64,000 nt of DNA from Brachycybe producta (taxonomy: Eukaryota > Arthropoda > Diplopoda > Playtdesmida > Andrognathidae): contig JAUPFP010000122.1 in NCBI GenBank assembly GCA_036925085.1, positions 180,769 to 244,768 of the forward strand, written 5' to 3'. Within the stretch, counting starts at the first letter, position 1; every line of letters starts with the position of its first letter. A program made the translations under genes and the position numbers. Shown piece after piece: positions 1 through 11,662 of this stretch. The notes beneath the pieces were generated by a model that was not told the origin of the DNA, ran no database searches, and saw only the letters and a list, made by a program, of their open reading frames with translations.

Positions 1-300
1 GTAAGGTCGTAATTTACCCACAGCAAACATGATCGCCAAGCATTCCTGCTCGGTGACACTATACCGTGTTTCCGGTCCCTCATGAGACGGCTAGCGTAGG
101 CCAGAACCCGAGGAGCCTTGTCCTCAGGTAACTTCTGGTATACCTACGACACCTAGACCGTACCCACTAGCATCGGTGTGAATTAACACCTCACCACGTG
201 GATCATACATGGTGAGCACCGGTGCTTCGGTTAAAAATGCCTTTAACCGTTCGAACGCTAGACCACACTGCTCCGACCAGTCAAAGGACGCATCCTTCTG
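1..300 (-). pseudogene. RNase H domain of Ty3/gypsy pol, broken and cut by the window edge
   Basis: This encodes the start of the RNase H that degrades the RNA strand of the RNA-DNA hybrid during reverse transcription. The residues DASGYGLG (first Asp at 172-174) mark the first catalytic strand. A later frame carries YSVTEQECLA (about 35-66), which holds the conserved glutamate helix. These motifs lie in different frames. A frame change near 290-305 separates this part from RT, a stop follows soon after the DASGYGLG strand, and another frame change lies near 70-90. The rest of RNase H and any integrase lie outside the window. The breaks may be true decay or uncorrected long-read indels; they look like single-base slips. 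Confidence 0.85.
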
Positions 301-1108
301 GTCAGATCATGCAGTGGTCTTGCGATCTTGGCGAAGTCCTTAATGAACCTACGGTAGTAGCCGGCCAGTCCAAGAAAACTTCGGACGGCGGTCACTGTTG
401 TAGGGACATCGTACTCTTCGACTGCTCGTACGAGTCCCGGGTCCGGAGCAACTCCCTCGGCACTTACAATGTGACCGAGATACTTGACTTTGTCAAAACC
501 GAAGAAACATTTCTTCGGCTGGAGTTTCAGCTCCGCCCCTCGTAGCAGTCTCAGGACAGTACTCAAGCGTTCCGAGAAACTGCTCAAAGGTGCTCCCAAA
601 GACGATAATATCGTCTAGGTACACCAAGCAGCTCTCCCACTTGTGTCCCGCCAACAAGAGGTCTAACGCTCTTTGCATTGTGGCAGAAGCATTGCAGAGT
701 CCGAAAGGCATTTTTCGAAACTCAAATAGACCTTGAGAGCAAATGAATGCTGTCTTCTCAATGTCTTGCTCCGCCATCCTGACCTGCCAGTAACCACTAG
801 CAAGGTCTAGGGTTGCGAAATACTTCGCTCCAGCAAGTGAATCGAGGGCATCATCGATGCGAGGTAACGGGTACTGATCCGCCTTGGTTTGGGCATTCAG
901 TCGCCGATAGTCCACGCAAAAACGAAAGCCCACCATCCTTCTTGCGAACAAGCAAGATAGGGCTCGCGTAAGGACTATGCGAAGGTTGGATTACCCCTGC
1001 ATCCAACATCTTCACTACCTCTTCTCTCTCGATTGCACGAGCCACCGGAGCGGTTCTTCGCAAACCTTCACGCACCGGAGGTAACCCACCGATATCAATA
1101 GTGTGTTC
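301..1108 (-). pseudogene. Reverse transcriptase domain of Ty3/gypsy pol, frameshifted
   Basis: This is the RNA-dependent DNA polymerase of a Ty3/gypsy element. It opens with an EHTIDIGG segment at about 1108, followed by [26 protein letters not shown], the motif-A strand FATLDLASGYWQ (catalytic Asp at 805-807), FRKMPFGLCNASATMQR, and the motif-C box YLDDIIVFG at about 595-621. The thumb and connection region follows, with KYLGHIVSAEG near 475 and LAGYYRRFIKDFA near 350. All three catalytic aspartates are kept. The domain is split over three frames: one change lies right after KKDGG (about 925-932) and one just after the YLDD box (about 580-600). It is non-functional as it stands unless these are sequencing indels. 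It resembles typical animal gypsy RTs. Confidence 0.95.
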
Positions 1109-1925
1109 GACGAGCGGGGTTTCCCCCAGCTCTGTATAATCGAACGCAAAATGATCACGGCGTTCCAGCAGGAACTCCCGAAGCTGTGCCGCCTCCTCAG
1201 GATTCAGACTAGGTCCGATTTTAAGGCACTCTTCGAGAGTGGGCTTGACTTCCGCATTGAGGACCCGGCGACCTTTCTTGGTTGCCCCTCTCAACTTAGG
1301 CAGAAGCCCCCCTGGTCGACATTCTCCATGAGTGGGGTCTCCCCCTCCCAACTTAGATGGATCGTCCAGTCCCACCACTAGGGCTGCCTCCACAGCTTGA
1401 GCTGTCGGCCACACCCTCCCCTGTCTCCAGGGCAATGGGTACGTCGGCGACATTCTCAAGCCAAATGTCGTAAGAGCCTTCCTCTGTGGCTTCGGCAATT
1501 CCTGCCACTGCCAACAGACCACAACCACCTAAGGCTTTACGATGGGGCTCAACGAGAAGCAGCTGTCCAGGGCCAGCATGCTCTATCAAGCTCATGGAAA
1601 CTACCTTCCGCTCATGAGCTGATAACCATACGTTCTGCAACAGTCGCAGGGAACAAACTTCCCCACTCCTAATTGGAGAACTGGTCTTGGCGAGCGTGGG
1701 TGACACAAGGTCAACCCACCCATCCACCTTTCAGGCTCCGCAGGCATACCTTCCGGGAACCCAAAAGGAGGGAGTAGCACCGGCTTCACAGAATCGAGAA
1801 GCCTCGCCAACGCCTCCACCACCGAGTTCGGAAGTTGTACCGAAGTACCCTGCAAAGCCTGAACGGCCAGTGCGGCAAGAAGAGCATCTGGATGTGCATT
1901 CCAGATGTCTTCCCCGGAAATAAAC
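1109..1925 (-). pseudogene. Protease-to-RT linker of Ty3/gypsy pol, frameshifted
   Basis: This stretch lies between protease and RT. It carries the weakly conserved, partly beta-rich segment usual in gypsy polyproteins. The recognisable pieces are a proline-rich part (LLPPFGFPEGMPAEPERWMG, about 1720-1780), a stretch with [16 protein letters not shown] near 1430-1480, and a helical part with [20 protein letters not shown] shortly before RT (about 1165-1235). These sit in at least three frames, so two or more indels occur. The function of the linker is not well defined in the family. It is annotated from its position and from continuity with the flanking domains. Confidence 0.75.
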
Positions 1926-2003
1926 TTTCCGGCTCACGACGTCCAACATTAACCCAAACCGGGAAGCCAGGTCAACACCTATTACGGCTTCCCCTTCACC
2001 CTC
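1926..2003 (-). pseudogene. C-terminal end of retroviral-type aspartic protease, truncated by array 1
   Basis: Just inside the array boundary the minus strand reads EAVIGVDLASRFGL then MLDVVSRKVYFRG. This matches the conserved end of gypsy aspartic proteases, where an (I/L)(L/I)G.D strand is followed by a hydrophobic helix. The catalytic DTG/DSG strand and flap should lie about 70-80 codons upstream, at higher coordinates, but that position is occupied by tandem repeat. The element is therefore broken here. The junction sits at about 2003-2010, where the coding sequence passes straight into CCTTAAA-type units without any other insert. Confidence 0.75.
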
Positions 2004-2041
2004 AACCTTAAACTTTAAACCTTAAACTTTGAAACCTTAAA
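2004..2041. repeat. Array 1 left edge: CTTTAAA and CTTTGAAA units
   Basis: The first units next to the protease fragment are CTTTAAA-type, then one CTTTGAAA, before CTCTGAA takes over. CTTTAAA is also the type at the far right edge of the array, so both ends carry the same variant. Confidence 0.8.
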
Positions 2042-2431
2042 CTCTGAACCTTAAACTCTGAACCTTAAACTCTGAACCTTAAACTCTGAACCTTAAACTC
2101 TGAACCTTAAACTCTGAACCTTAAACTCTGAACCTTAAACTCTGAACCTTAAACTCTGAACCTTAAACTCTGAACCTTAAACTCTGAACCTTAACTCTGA
2201 ACCTTAAAACTCTGAACCTTAAACTCTGAACCTTAAACCTCTGAACCTTAAACTCTGAACCTTAAACTCTGAACCTTAAACTCTGAACCTTAAACTCTGA
2301 ACCTTAAACTCTGAACCTTAAACTCTGAACCTTAACTCTGAACCTTAAACTCTGAACCTTAAACTCTGAACCTTAAACTCTGAACTTAAACTCTGAACCT
2401 TAAACTCTGAACTTAAACTCTGAACCTTAAA
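2042..2431. repeat. Array 1 block: CTCTGAA + CCTTAAA, 14 bp
   Basis: About 28 units. A few units have lost or gained a base in the A or T runs, for example at about 2190, 2330, 2385 and 2412. The variant differs from the next block by one T-to-G change plus an added A. Confidence 0.9.
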
Positions 2432-5400
2432 CTCGGAAACCTTAAACTCGGAAACCTTTAAACTCGGAAACCTTAAACTCGGAAACCTTAAACTCGGAAA
2501 CCTTAAACTCGGAAACCTTAAACTCGGAAACCTTAAAACTCGGAAACCTTAAACTCGGAAACCTTAAACTCGGAAACCTTAAACTCGGAAACCTTAAACT
2601 CGGAAACCTTAAACTCGGAAACCTTAAACTCGGAAACCTTAAACTCGGAAACCTTAAAACTCGGAAACCTTAAACTCGGAAACCTTAAACTCGGAACCTT
2701 AAACTCGGAAACCTTAACTCGGAAACCTTAAACTCGGAAACCTTAAACTCGGAAACCTTAAACTCGGAAACCTTAAACTCGGAAACCTTAAACTCGGAAA
2801 CCTTAAACTCGGAAACCTTAAACTCGGAAACCTTAAACTCGGAAACCTTAAACTCGGAAACCTAAACTCGGAAACCTTAAACTCGGAAACCTTAAACTCG
2901 GAAACCTTAAACTCGGAAACCTTAAACTCGGAAACCTTAAACTCGGAAACCTTAAACTCGGAAACCTTAAACTCGGAAACCTTAAACTCGGAAACCTTAA
3001 ACTCGGAAACCTTAAACTCGGAAACCTTAAACTCGGAACCTTAAACTCGGAAACCTTAAACTCGGAAACCTTAAACTCGGAAACCTTAAACTCGGAAACC
3101 TTAAACTCGGAAACCTTAAACTCGAAACCTTAAACTCGGAAACCTTAAAACTCGGAAACCTTAAACTCGGAAACCTTAAACTCGGAAACCTTAAAACTCG
3201 GAAACCTTAAACTCGGAAACTTAAACTCGGAAACCTTAAACTCGGAAACCTTAAACTCGGAAACCTTAAACTCGGAAACCTTAAACTCGGAAACCTTAAA
3301 CTCGGAAACCTTAAACTCGGAAACCTTAAACTCGGAAACCTTAAACTCGGAAACCTTAAACTCGGAAACCTTAAACTCGGAAACCTTAAACTCGGAAACC
3401 TTAAACTCGGAAACCTTAAACTCGGAAACCTTAAACTCGGAAACCTTAAACTCGGAAACCTTAAACTCGGAAACCTTAAACTCGGAAACCTTAAACTCGG
3501 AAACCTTAAACTCGGAAACCTTAAACTCGGAAACCTTAAACTCGGAAACCTTAAACTCGGAAACCTTAAACTCGGAAACCTTAAACTCGGAAACCTTAAA
3601 CTCGGAAACCTTAAACTCGGAAACCTTAAACTCGGAAACCTTAAACTCGGAAACCTTAAACTCGGAAACCTTAAACTCGGAAACCTTAAACTCGGAAACC
3701 TTAAACTCGGAAACCTTAAACTCGGAAACCTTAAACTCGGAAACCTTAAACTCGGAAACCTTAAACTCGGAAACCTTAAACTCGGAAACCTTAAACTCGG
3801 AAACCTTAAACTCGGAAACCTTAAACTCGGAAACCTTAAACTCGGAAACCTTAAACTCGGAAACCTTAAACTCGGAAACCTTAAACTCGGAAACCTTAAA
3901 CTCGGAAACCTTAAACTCGGAAACCTTAAACTCGGAAACCTTAAACTCGGAAACCTTAAACTCGGAAACCTTAAACTCGGAAACCTTAAACTCGGAAACC
4001 TTAAACTCGGAACCTTAAACCCGGAAACCTTAAACTCGGAAACCTTAAACTCGGAAACCTTAAACTCGGAAACCTTAAACTCGGAAACCTTAAACTCGGA
4101 AACCTTAAACTCGGAAACCTTAAACTCGGAAACCTTAAACTCGGAAACCTTAAACTCGGAAACCTTAAACTCGGAAACCTTAAACTCGGAAACCTTAAAC
4201 TCGGAAACCTTAAACTCGGAAACCTTAAACTCGGAAACCTTAAACTCGGAAACCTTAAACTCGGAAACCTTAAACTCGGAAACCTTAAACTCGGAAACCT
4301 TAAACTCGGAAACCTTAAACTCGGAAACCTTAAACTCGGAAACCTTAAACTCGGAAACCTTAAACTCGGAAACCTTAAACTCGGAAACCTTAAACTCGGA
4401 AACCTTAAACTCGGAAACCTTAAACTCGGAAACCTTAAACTCGGAAACCTTAAACTCGGAAACCTTAAACTCGGAAACCTTAAACTCGGAAACCTTAAAC
4501 TCGGAAACCTTAAACTCGGAAACCTTAAACTCGGAAACCTTAAACTCGGAAACCTTAAACTCGGAAACCTTAAACTCGGAAACCTTAAACTCGGAAACCT
4601 TAAACTCGGAAACCTTAAACTCGGAAACCTTAAACTCGGAAACCTTAAACTCGGAAACCTTAAACTCGGAAACCTTAAACTCGGAAACCTTAAACTCGGA
4701 AACCTTAAACTCGGAAACCTTAAACTCGGAAACCTTAAACTCGGAAACCTTAAACTCGGAAACCTTAAACTCGGAAACCTTAAACTCGGAAACCTTAAAC
4801 TCGGAAACCTTAAACTCGGAAACCTTAAACTCGGAAACCTTAAACTCGGAAACCTTAAACTCGGAAACCTTAAACTCGGAAACCTTAAACTCGGAAACCT
4901 TAAACTCGGAAACCTTAAACTCGGAAACCTTAAACTCGGAAACCTTAAACTCGGAAACCTTAAACTCGGAAACCTTAAACTCGGAAACCTTAAACTCGGA
5001 AACCTTAAACTCGGAAACCTTAAACTCGGAAACCTTAAACTCGGAAACCTTAAACTCGGAAACCTTAAACTCGGAAACCTTAAACTCGGAAACCTTAAAC
5101 TCGGAAACCTTAAACTCGGAAACCTTAAACTCGGAAACCTTAAACTCGGAAACCTTAAACTCGGAAACCTTAAACTCGGAAACCTTAAACTCGGAAACCT
5201 TAAACTCGGAAACCTTAAACTCGGAAACCTTAAACTCGGAAACCTTAAACTCGGAAACCTTAAACTCGGAAACCTTAAACTCGGAAACCTTAAACTCGGA
5301 AACCTTAAACTCGGAAACCTTAAACTCGGAAACCTTAAACTGAAACCTTAAACTCGGAAACCTTAACTCGGAAACCTAAACCTAAACTCGGAAACCTTAA

Positions 5401-6640
5401 ACCTCGGAAACCTTAAACTCGGAAACCTTAAACTCGGAAACCTTAAACTCGGAAACCTTAAACTCGGAAACCTTAAACTCGAAACCTTAACTCGGAAACC
5501 TTAAACTCGGAAACCTTAAACTCGGAAACCTTAAACTCGGAAACCTTAAACTCGGAAACCTTAAACTCGGAAACCTTAAACTCGGAAACCTTAAACTCGG
5601 AAACCTTAAACTCGGAAACCTTAAACTCGGAAACCTTAAACTCGGAAACCTTAAACTCGGAAACCTTAAACTCGGGAAACCTTAAACTCGGAAACCTTAA
5701 ACTCGGAAACCTTAAACTCGGAACCTTAAACTCGGAAACCTTAAACTCGGAAACCTTAAACTCGGAAACCTTAAACTCGGAAACCTTAAACTCGGAAACC
5801 TTAAACTCGGAAACCTTAAACTCGGAAACCTTAAACTCGGAAACCTTAAACTCGGAAACCTTAAACTCGGAAACCTTAAACTCGGAAACCTTAAACTCGG
5901 AAACCTTAAACTCGGAAACCTTAAACTCGAAACCTTAAACTCGGAAACCTTAAACTCGGAAACCTTAAACTCGGAACCTTAAACTCGGAAACCTTAAACT
6001 CGGAAACCTTAAACTCGGAAACCTTAAACTCGGAAACCTTAAACTCGGAAACCTTAAACTCGGAAACCTTAAACTCGGAAACCTTAAACTCGGAAACCTT
6101 AAACTCGGAAACCTTAAACTCGGAAACCTTAAACTCGGAAACCTTAAACTCGGAAACCTTAAACTCGGAAACCTTAAACTCGGAAACCTTAAACTCGGAA
6201 ACCTTAAACTCGGGAAACCTTAAACTCGAAACCTTAAACTCGGAAACCTTAAACTCGGAAACCTTAAACTCGGAAACCTTAAACTCGGAAACCTTAAACT
6301 CGGAAAACCTTAAACTCGGAAACCTTAAACTCGGAAACCTTAAACTCGGAAACCTTAAACTCGGAAACCTTAAACTCGGAAACCTTAAACTCGGAAACCT
6401 TAAACTCGGAAACCTTAAACTCGGAAACCTTAAACTCGGAAACCTTAAACTCGGAAACCTTAAACTCGGAAACCTTAAACTCGGAAACCTTAACTCGGAA
6501 CCTTAACTCGGAAACCTTAAACTCGGAAACCTTAAACTCGGAAACCTTAAACTCGGAAACCTTAAACTCGGAAACCTTAAACTCGGAAACCTTAAACTCG
6601 GAAACCTTAAACTCGGAAACCTTAAACTCGGAAACCTTAA
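2432..6640. repeat. Array 1 block: CTCGGAAA + CCTTAAA, 15 bp
   Basis: This is the only long 15-bp block. It holds about 280 units, each with a CpG. Large parts are perfect: about 3225-4010 and about 4029-5340 show no variation. Small indel clusters interrupt at about 5340-5500, 5660-5740, 5930-5990, 6210-6310 and 6490-6515. Confidence 0.95.
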
Positions 6641-6744
6641 ACCCGGAAACCTTAAACCGGAAACCTTAAACCGGAAACCTTAAACCCGGAAACCTTAAAC
6701 CCGGAAACCTTAAACTCCGGAAACCTTAAACCCGGAAACCTTAA
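6641..6744. repeat. Array 1 transition: CCCGGAAA and CCGGAAA units
   Basis: A short run of C-rich variants separates the 15-bp CTCGGAAA block from the 14-bp CTCGGAA block. Similar CCGGAAA units come back as a block at 11663-11812. Confidence 0.85.
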
Positions 6745-8080
6745 ACTCGGAACCCTTAAACTCGGAACCTTAAACTCGGAACCTTAAACTCGGAACCTTA
6801 AACTCGGAACCTTAAACTCGGAACCTTAAACTCGGAACCTTAAACTCGGAACCTTAAACTCGGAACCTTAAACTCGGAACCTTAAACTCGGAAACCTTAA
6901 ACTCGGAACCTTAAACTCGGAACCTTAAACTCGGAACCTTAAACTCGGAAACCTTAAACTCGGAACCTTAAACTCGGAACCTTAAACTCGGAACCTTAAA
7001 CTCGGAACCTTAAACTCGGAACCTTAAACTCTCGGAACCTTAACTCGGAACCTTAAACTCGGAACCTTAAACTCGGAACCTTAAACTCGGAACCTTAAAC
7101 TCGGAACCTTAAACTCGGAACCTTAAACTCGGAACCTTAAACTCGGAACCTTAAACTCGAACCTTAAACTCGGAACCTTAAACTCGGAACCTTAAACTCG
7201 GAACCTTAAACTCGGAACCTTAAACTCGGAACCTTAAACCTCGGAACCTTAAACTCGGAACCTTAAACTCGGAACCTTAAACTCGGAACCTTAAACTCGG
7301 AACCTTAAACTCGGAACCTTAAACTCGGAACCTTAAACTCGGAACCTTAAACTCGGAATCTTAAACTCGGAACCTTAAACTCGGAACCTTAAACTCGGAA
7401 CCTTAAACTCGGAACCTTAAACTCGCAACCTTAAACTCGGAACCTTAAACTCGGAACCTTAAACTCGCAACCTTAAACTCGGAACCTTAAACTCGGAACC
7501 TTAAACTCGCAACCTTAAACTCGGAACCTTAAACTCGGAACCTTAAACTCGGAACCTTAAAACTCGAACCTTAAACTCGGAACCTTAAACTCGGAACCTT
7601 AAACTCGGAACCTTAAACTCGGAACCTTAAACTCGGAACCTTAAACTCGGAACCTTAAACTCGGAACCTTAAACTCGGAACCTTATACTCGGAACCTTAA
7701 ACTCGGAACCTTAAACTCGGAACCTTATACGAACTCGAACCTTAAACTCGGAACCTTAAACTCGAACCTTAAACTCGGAACCTTAAACTCGGAACCTTAA
7801 ACTCGGAACCTTAAACTCGGAACCTTAAACTCGGAACCTTAAACTCGAACCTTAAACTCGGAACCTTAAACTCGGAACCTTAAACTCGGAACCTTAAACT
7901 CGGAACCTTAAACTCGGAACCTTAAACTCGGAACCTTAAACTCGGAACCTTAAACTCGGAACCTTAAACTCGGAACCTTAAACTCGGAACCTTAAACTCG
8001 GAACCTTAAACTCGGAACCTTAAACTCGGAACCTTAAACTCGGAACCTTAAACTCGGAACCTTAAACTCGGAACCTTAAA
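6745..8080. repeat. Array 1 block: CTCGGAA + CCTTAAA, 14 bp
   Basis: About 95 units. It is the same as the 15-bp block minus one A. Scattered variants include CTCGCAA (about 7425-7515) and a local scramble at about 7725-7745. Confidence 0.92.
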
Positions 8081-8261
8081 CCGGAACCTTAAACCGGAAC
8101 CTTAAACCGGAACCTTAAACCGAGCCTTAAACCCGAGCCTTAAACCCGAGCCTTAAACCCGAGCCTTAAACCCGAGCCTTAAACCCGAGCCTTAAACCCG
8201 AGCCTTAAACCCGAGCCTTAAACCCGAGCCTTAAACCCGAGCCTTAAACCCGAGCCTTAAA
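8081..8261. repeat. Array 1 transition and CCCGAG + CCTTAAA block, 13 bp
   Basis: Three CCGGAA units lead into about ten or eleven 13-bp CCCGAG units. The variable half is here 6 bases long, the shortest in the array, and gains one A to become CCCGAAG in the next block. Confidence 0.9.
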
Positions 8262-9771
8262 CCCGAAGCCTTAAACCCGAAGCCTTAAACCCGAAGCCTT
8301 AAACCCGAAGCCTTAAACCCGAAGCCTTAAACCCGAAGCCTTAAACCCGAAGCCTTAAACCGAAGCTTAAACCCGAAGCCTTAAACCCGAAGCCTTAAAC
8401 CCGAAGCCTTAAACCCGAAGCCTTAAACCCGAAGCCTTAAACCCGAAGCTCCTAAACCCGATGCCTTAAACCCCGTAAGCCTTAAACCCGAAGCCTTAAA
8501 CCCGAAGCCTTAAACCCGAAGCCTTAAACCCGAAGCCTTAAACCCGAAGCCTTAAACGCGGAAGCCTGAAACCGGAAGCCTTAAACGGAAGCCTTAAAGT
8601 GGAAGCCTTAAACCGGAAGCCCTTAAACCCGAAGCCTTAAACCCGAAGCCTTAAACCCGAAGCCTTAAACCAGAAGCCTTAAACCCGAAGCCTTAAACCC
8701 GAAGCCTTAAACCCGAAGCCTTAAACCCGAAGCCTTAAACCCGAAGCCTTAAACCCGAAGCCTTAAACCCGAAGCCTTAAACCCGAAGCCCTTAAACCCG
8801 AAGCCTTAAACCCGAAGCCTTAAACCCGAAGCCTTAAACCCGAAGCCTTAAACCCGAAGCCTTAAACCCGAAGCCTTAAACCCGAAGCCTTAAACCCGAA
8901 GCCTTAACCCGAAGCCTTAAACCGGAAGCCTTAAACCCGAAGCCTTAAACCGGAAGCCTTAAACCGAAGCCTTAAACCCGAAGCCTTAAACCCGAAGCCT
9001 TAAACCCCGAAGCCTTAAACCCGAAGCCTTAAACCCGAAGCCTTAAACCCGAAGCCTTAAACCCGAAGCCTTAAACCCGAAGCCTTAAACCCGAAGCCTT
9101 AAACCCGAAGCCTTAAACCCGAAGCCTTAAACCCGAAGCCTTAAACCCGAAAGCCTTAAACCCGAAGCCTTAAACCCGAAGCCTTAAACCCGAAGCCTTA
9201 AACCCGAAGCCTTAAACCCGAAGCCTTAAACCCGAAGCCTTAAACCCGAAGCCTTAAACCCGAAGCCTTAAACCCGAAGCCTTAAACCCGAAGCCTTAAA
9301 CCCGAAGCCTTAAACCCGAAGCCTTAAACCCGAAGCCTTAAACCCGAAGCCTTAAACCCGAAGCCTTAAATCCGAAGCCTTAAACCCGAAGCCTTAAACC
9401 CGAAGCCTTAAACCCGAAGCCTTAAACCCGAAGCCTTAAACCCGAAGCCTTAAACCCGAAGCCTTAAACCCGAAGCCTTAAACCCGAAGCCTTAAACCGA
9501 AGCCTTAAACCCGAAGCCTTAAACCCGAAGCCTTAAACCCGAAGCCTTAAACCCGAAGCCTTAAACCCGAAGCCTTAAACCCGAAGCCTTAACCCGAAGC
9601 CTTAAACCCGAAGCCTTAAACCCGAAGCCTTAAACCCGAAGCCTTAAACCCGAAGCCTTAAACCGAAGCCTTAAACCCGAAGCCTTAAACCCGAAGCCTT
9701 AAACCCGAAGCCTTAAACCGAAGCCTTAAACCCGAAGCCTTAAACCGAAGCCTTAAACCCGAAGCCTTAAA
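8262..9771. repeat. Array 1 block: CCCGAAG + CCTTAAA, 14 bp
   Basis: About 107 units. A more variable patch at about 8445-8630 has CCGGAAG, CGCGGAAG and GTGGAAG units. CCGAAG (one C lost) units are scattered near the right end. Confidence 0.92.
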
Positions 9772-10551
9772 CCGGAAGCCTTAAACGGAAGCCTTAAACC
9801 GGAAGCCTTAAACCGGAAGCCTTAAACGGAAGCCTTAAACCGGAAGCCTTAAACCGGAAGCCTTAAACCGGAAGCCTTAAACCGGAAGCCTTAAACCGGA
9901 AGCCTTATACCGGAAGCCTTAAACCGGAAGCCTTAAACCGGAAGCCTTAAACCGGAAGCCTTAAACCGGAAGCCTTAAACCGGAAGCCTTAAACCGGAAG
10001 CCTTAAACCGGAAGCCTTAAACCGGAAGCCTTAAACCGAAGCCTTAAACCGGAAGCCTTAAACCGGAAGCCTTAAACCGGAAGCCTTAAACCGGAAGCCT
10101 TAAACCGGAAGCCTTAAACCGGAAGCCTTAAACCGGAAGCCTTAAACGGAAGCCTTAAACCGGAAGCCTTAAACCGGAAGCCTTAAACCGGAAGCCTTAA
10201 ACCGGAAGCCTTAAACCGGAAGCCTTTAAACCGAAGCCTTAAACCGGAAGCCTTAACCGGAAGCCTTAAACCGGAAGCCTTAAACCGGAAGCCTTAAACC
10301 GGAAGCCTTAAACCGGAAGCCTTAAACCGGAAGCCTTAAACCGGAAGCCTTAAACCGGAAGCCTTAAACCGGAGAGCCTTAAACCGGAAAGCCTTAAACC
10401 GGAAGCTTAAACCGGAAGCCTTAAACCGGAAGCCTTAAACCGGAAGCCTTAAACCGGAAGCCTTAAACCGGAAGCCTTAAACCGGAAGCCTTAAACCGGA
10501 AGCCTTAAACCGGAAGCCTTAAACCGGAAGCCTTAAACCGGAAGCCTTAAA
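9772..10551. repeat. Array 1 block: CCGGAAG + CCTTAAA, 14 bp
   Basis: About 55 units, mostly identical, with occasional CGGAAG (one C lost) and CCGAAG units. It differs from the previous block by a C-to-G change at the third base. Confidence 0.92.
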
Positions 10552-10836
10552 CCCGGAAGCCTTAAACCCGAAGCCTTAAACCGAAGCCTTAAACCCGAAG
10601 CCTTAAACCCGAAGCCTTAAACCCGAAGCCTTAAACCCGAAGCCTTAAACCCCGAAGCCTTAAACCGAAGCCTTAAAACCCGAAGCCTTAAACCCGAAGC
10701 CTTAAACCCGAAGCCTTAAACCCGAAGCCTTAAACCCGAAGCCTTAAACCCGAAGCCTTAAACCGAAGCCTTAAACCCGAAGCCTTAAACCGAAGCCTTA
10801 AACCGAAGCCTTAAACCGAAGCTTACGAAGCCTTAA
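10552..10836. repeat. Array 1 block: second CCCGAAG block
   Basis: About 20 units of the CCCGAAG type sit between two CCGGAAG blocks. The pattern suggests local duplication or conversion. The right end is scrambled at about 10820-10836. Confidence 0.88.
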
Positions 10837-11662
10837 ACGGAAGCCTTAAACCGGAAGCCTTAAACCGGAAGCCTTAAACCGGAAGCCTTAAAACCGGAAG
10901 CCTTAAACCGGAAGCCTTAAACCGGAAGCCTTAAACCGGAAGCCTTAAACCGGAAGCCTTAAACCGGAAGCCTTAAACCGGAAGCCTTAAACCGGAAGCC
11001 TTAAACCGGAAGCCTTAAACCGGAAGCCTTAAACCGGAAGCCTTAAACCGGAAGCCTTAAACCGGAAGCCTTAAACCGGAAGCCTTAAACCGGAAGCCTT
11101 AAACCGGAAGCCTTAAACCGGAAGCCTTAAACCGGAAGCCTTAAACCGGAAGCCTTAAACCGGAAAGCCTTAAACCGGAAGCCTTAAACCGGAAGCCTTA
11201 AACCGGAAGCCTTAAACCGGAAGCCTTAAACCGGGAAGCCTTAAACCGGAAGCCTTAAACCGGAAGCCTTAAACCGGAAGCCTTAAACCGAAGCCTTAAA
11301 CCGGAAGCCTTAAACCGGAAGCCTTAAACCGGAAGCCTTAAACCGGAAGCCTTAAACCGGAAGCCTTAAACCGGAAGCCTTAAACCGGAAGCCTTAAACC
11401 GGAAGCCTTAAACCGGAAGCCTTAAACCGGAAGCCTTAAACCGGAAGCCTTAAACCGGAAGCCTTAAACCAGAAGCCTTAAACCGGAAGCCTTAAACCGG
11501 AAGCCTTAAACCGGAAGCCTTAAACCGGAAGCCTTAAACCGGAAGCCTTAAACCGGAAGCCTTAAACCGGAAGCCTTAAACCGGAAGCCTTAAACCGGAA
11601 GCCTTAAACCGAAGCCTTAAACGGAAGCCTTAAACCGGAAGCCTTAAACCGGAAGCCTTAAA
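10837..11662. repeat. Array 1 block: second CCGGAAG block
   Basis: About 59 units of the same type as 9772-10551. One CCAGAAG unit lies at about 11470, a G-to-A change at the CpG. Confidence 0.9.

Larger units (their letters stand above)
1..2003 (-). mobile_element. Ty3/gypsy LTR retrotransposon, internal pol fragment
   Basis: On the minus strand this segment reads in order: the last part of a retroviral-type aspartic protease, a linker, reverse transcriptase and the start of RNase H. This is the PR-RT-RH order of Ty3/gypsy elements. No LTR, gag or integrase lies inside the window. The 5' side (high coordinates) stops where the tandem array starts, and the 3' side leaves the window at base 1. 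The reading frame changes at about 1830-1860, 1420-1530, 925-932, 580-600 and 290-305, and again inside RNase H, so no intact polyprotein remains. The segment is visibly more GC-rich than everything to its right. Family assignment is secure from the RT motifs; the clade within Ty3/gypsy cannot be told. Confidence 0.93.

Noticed and set aside
222-545. Plus-strand open frame of 107 codons, and others at 1103-1381, 1397-1672 and 1687-1923
   Set aside because: They are antisense shadows of the minus-strand gypsy pol, which has clear protein motifs.
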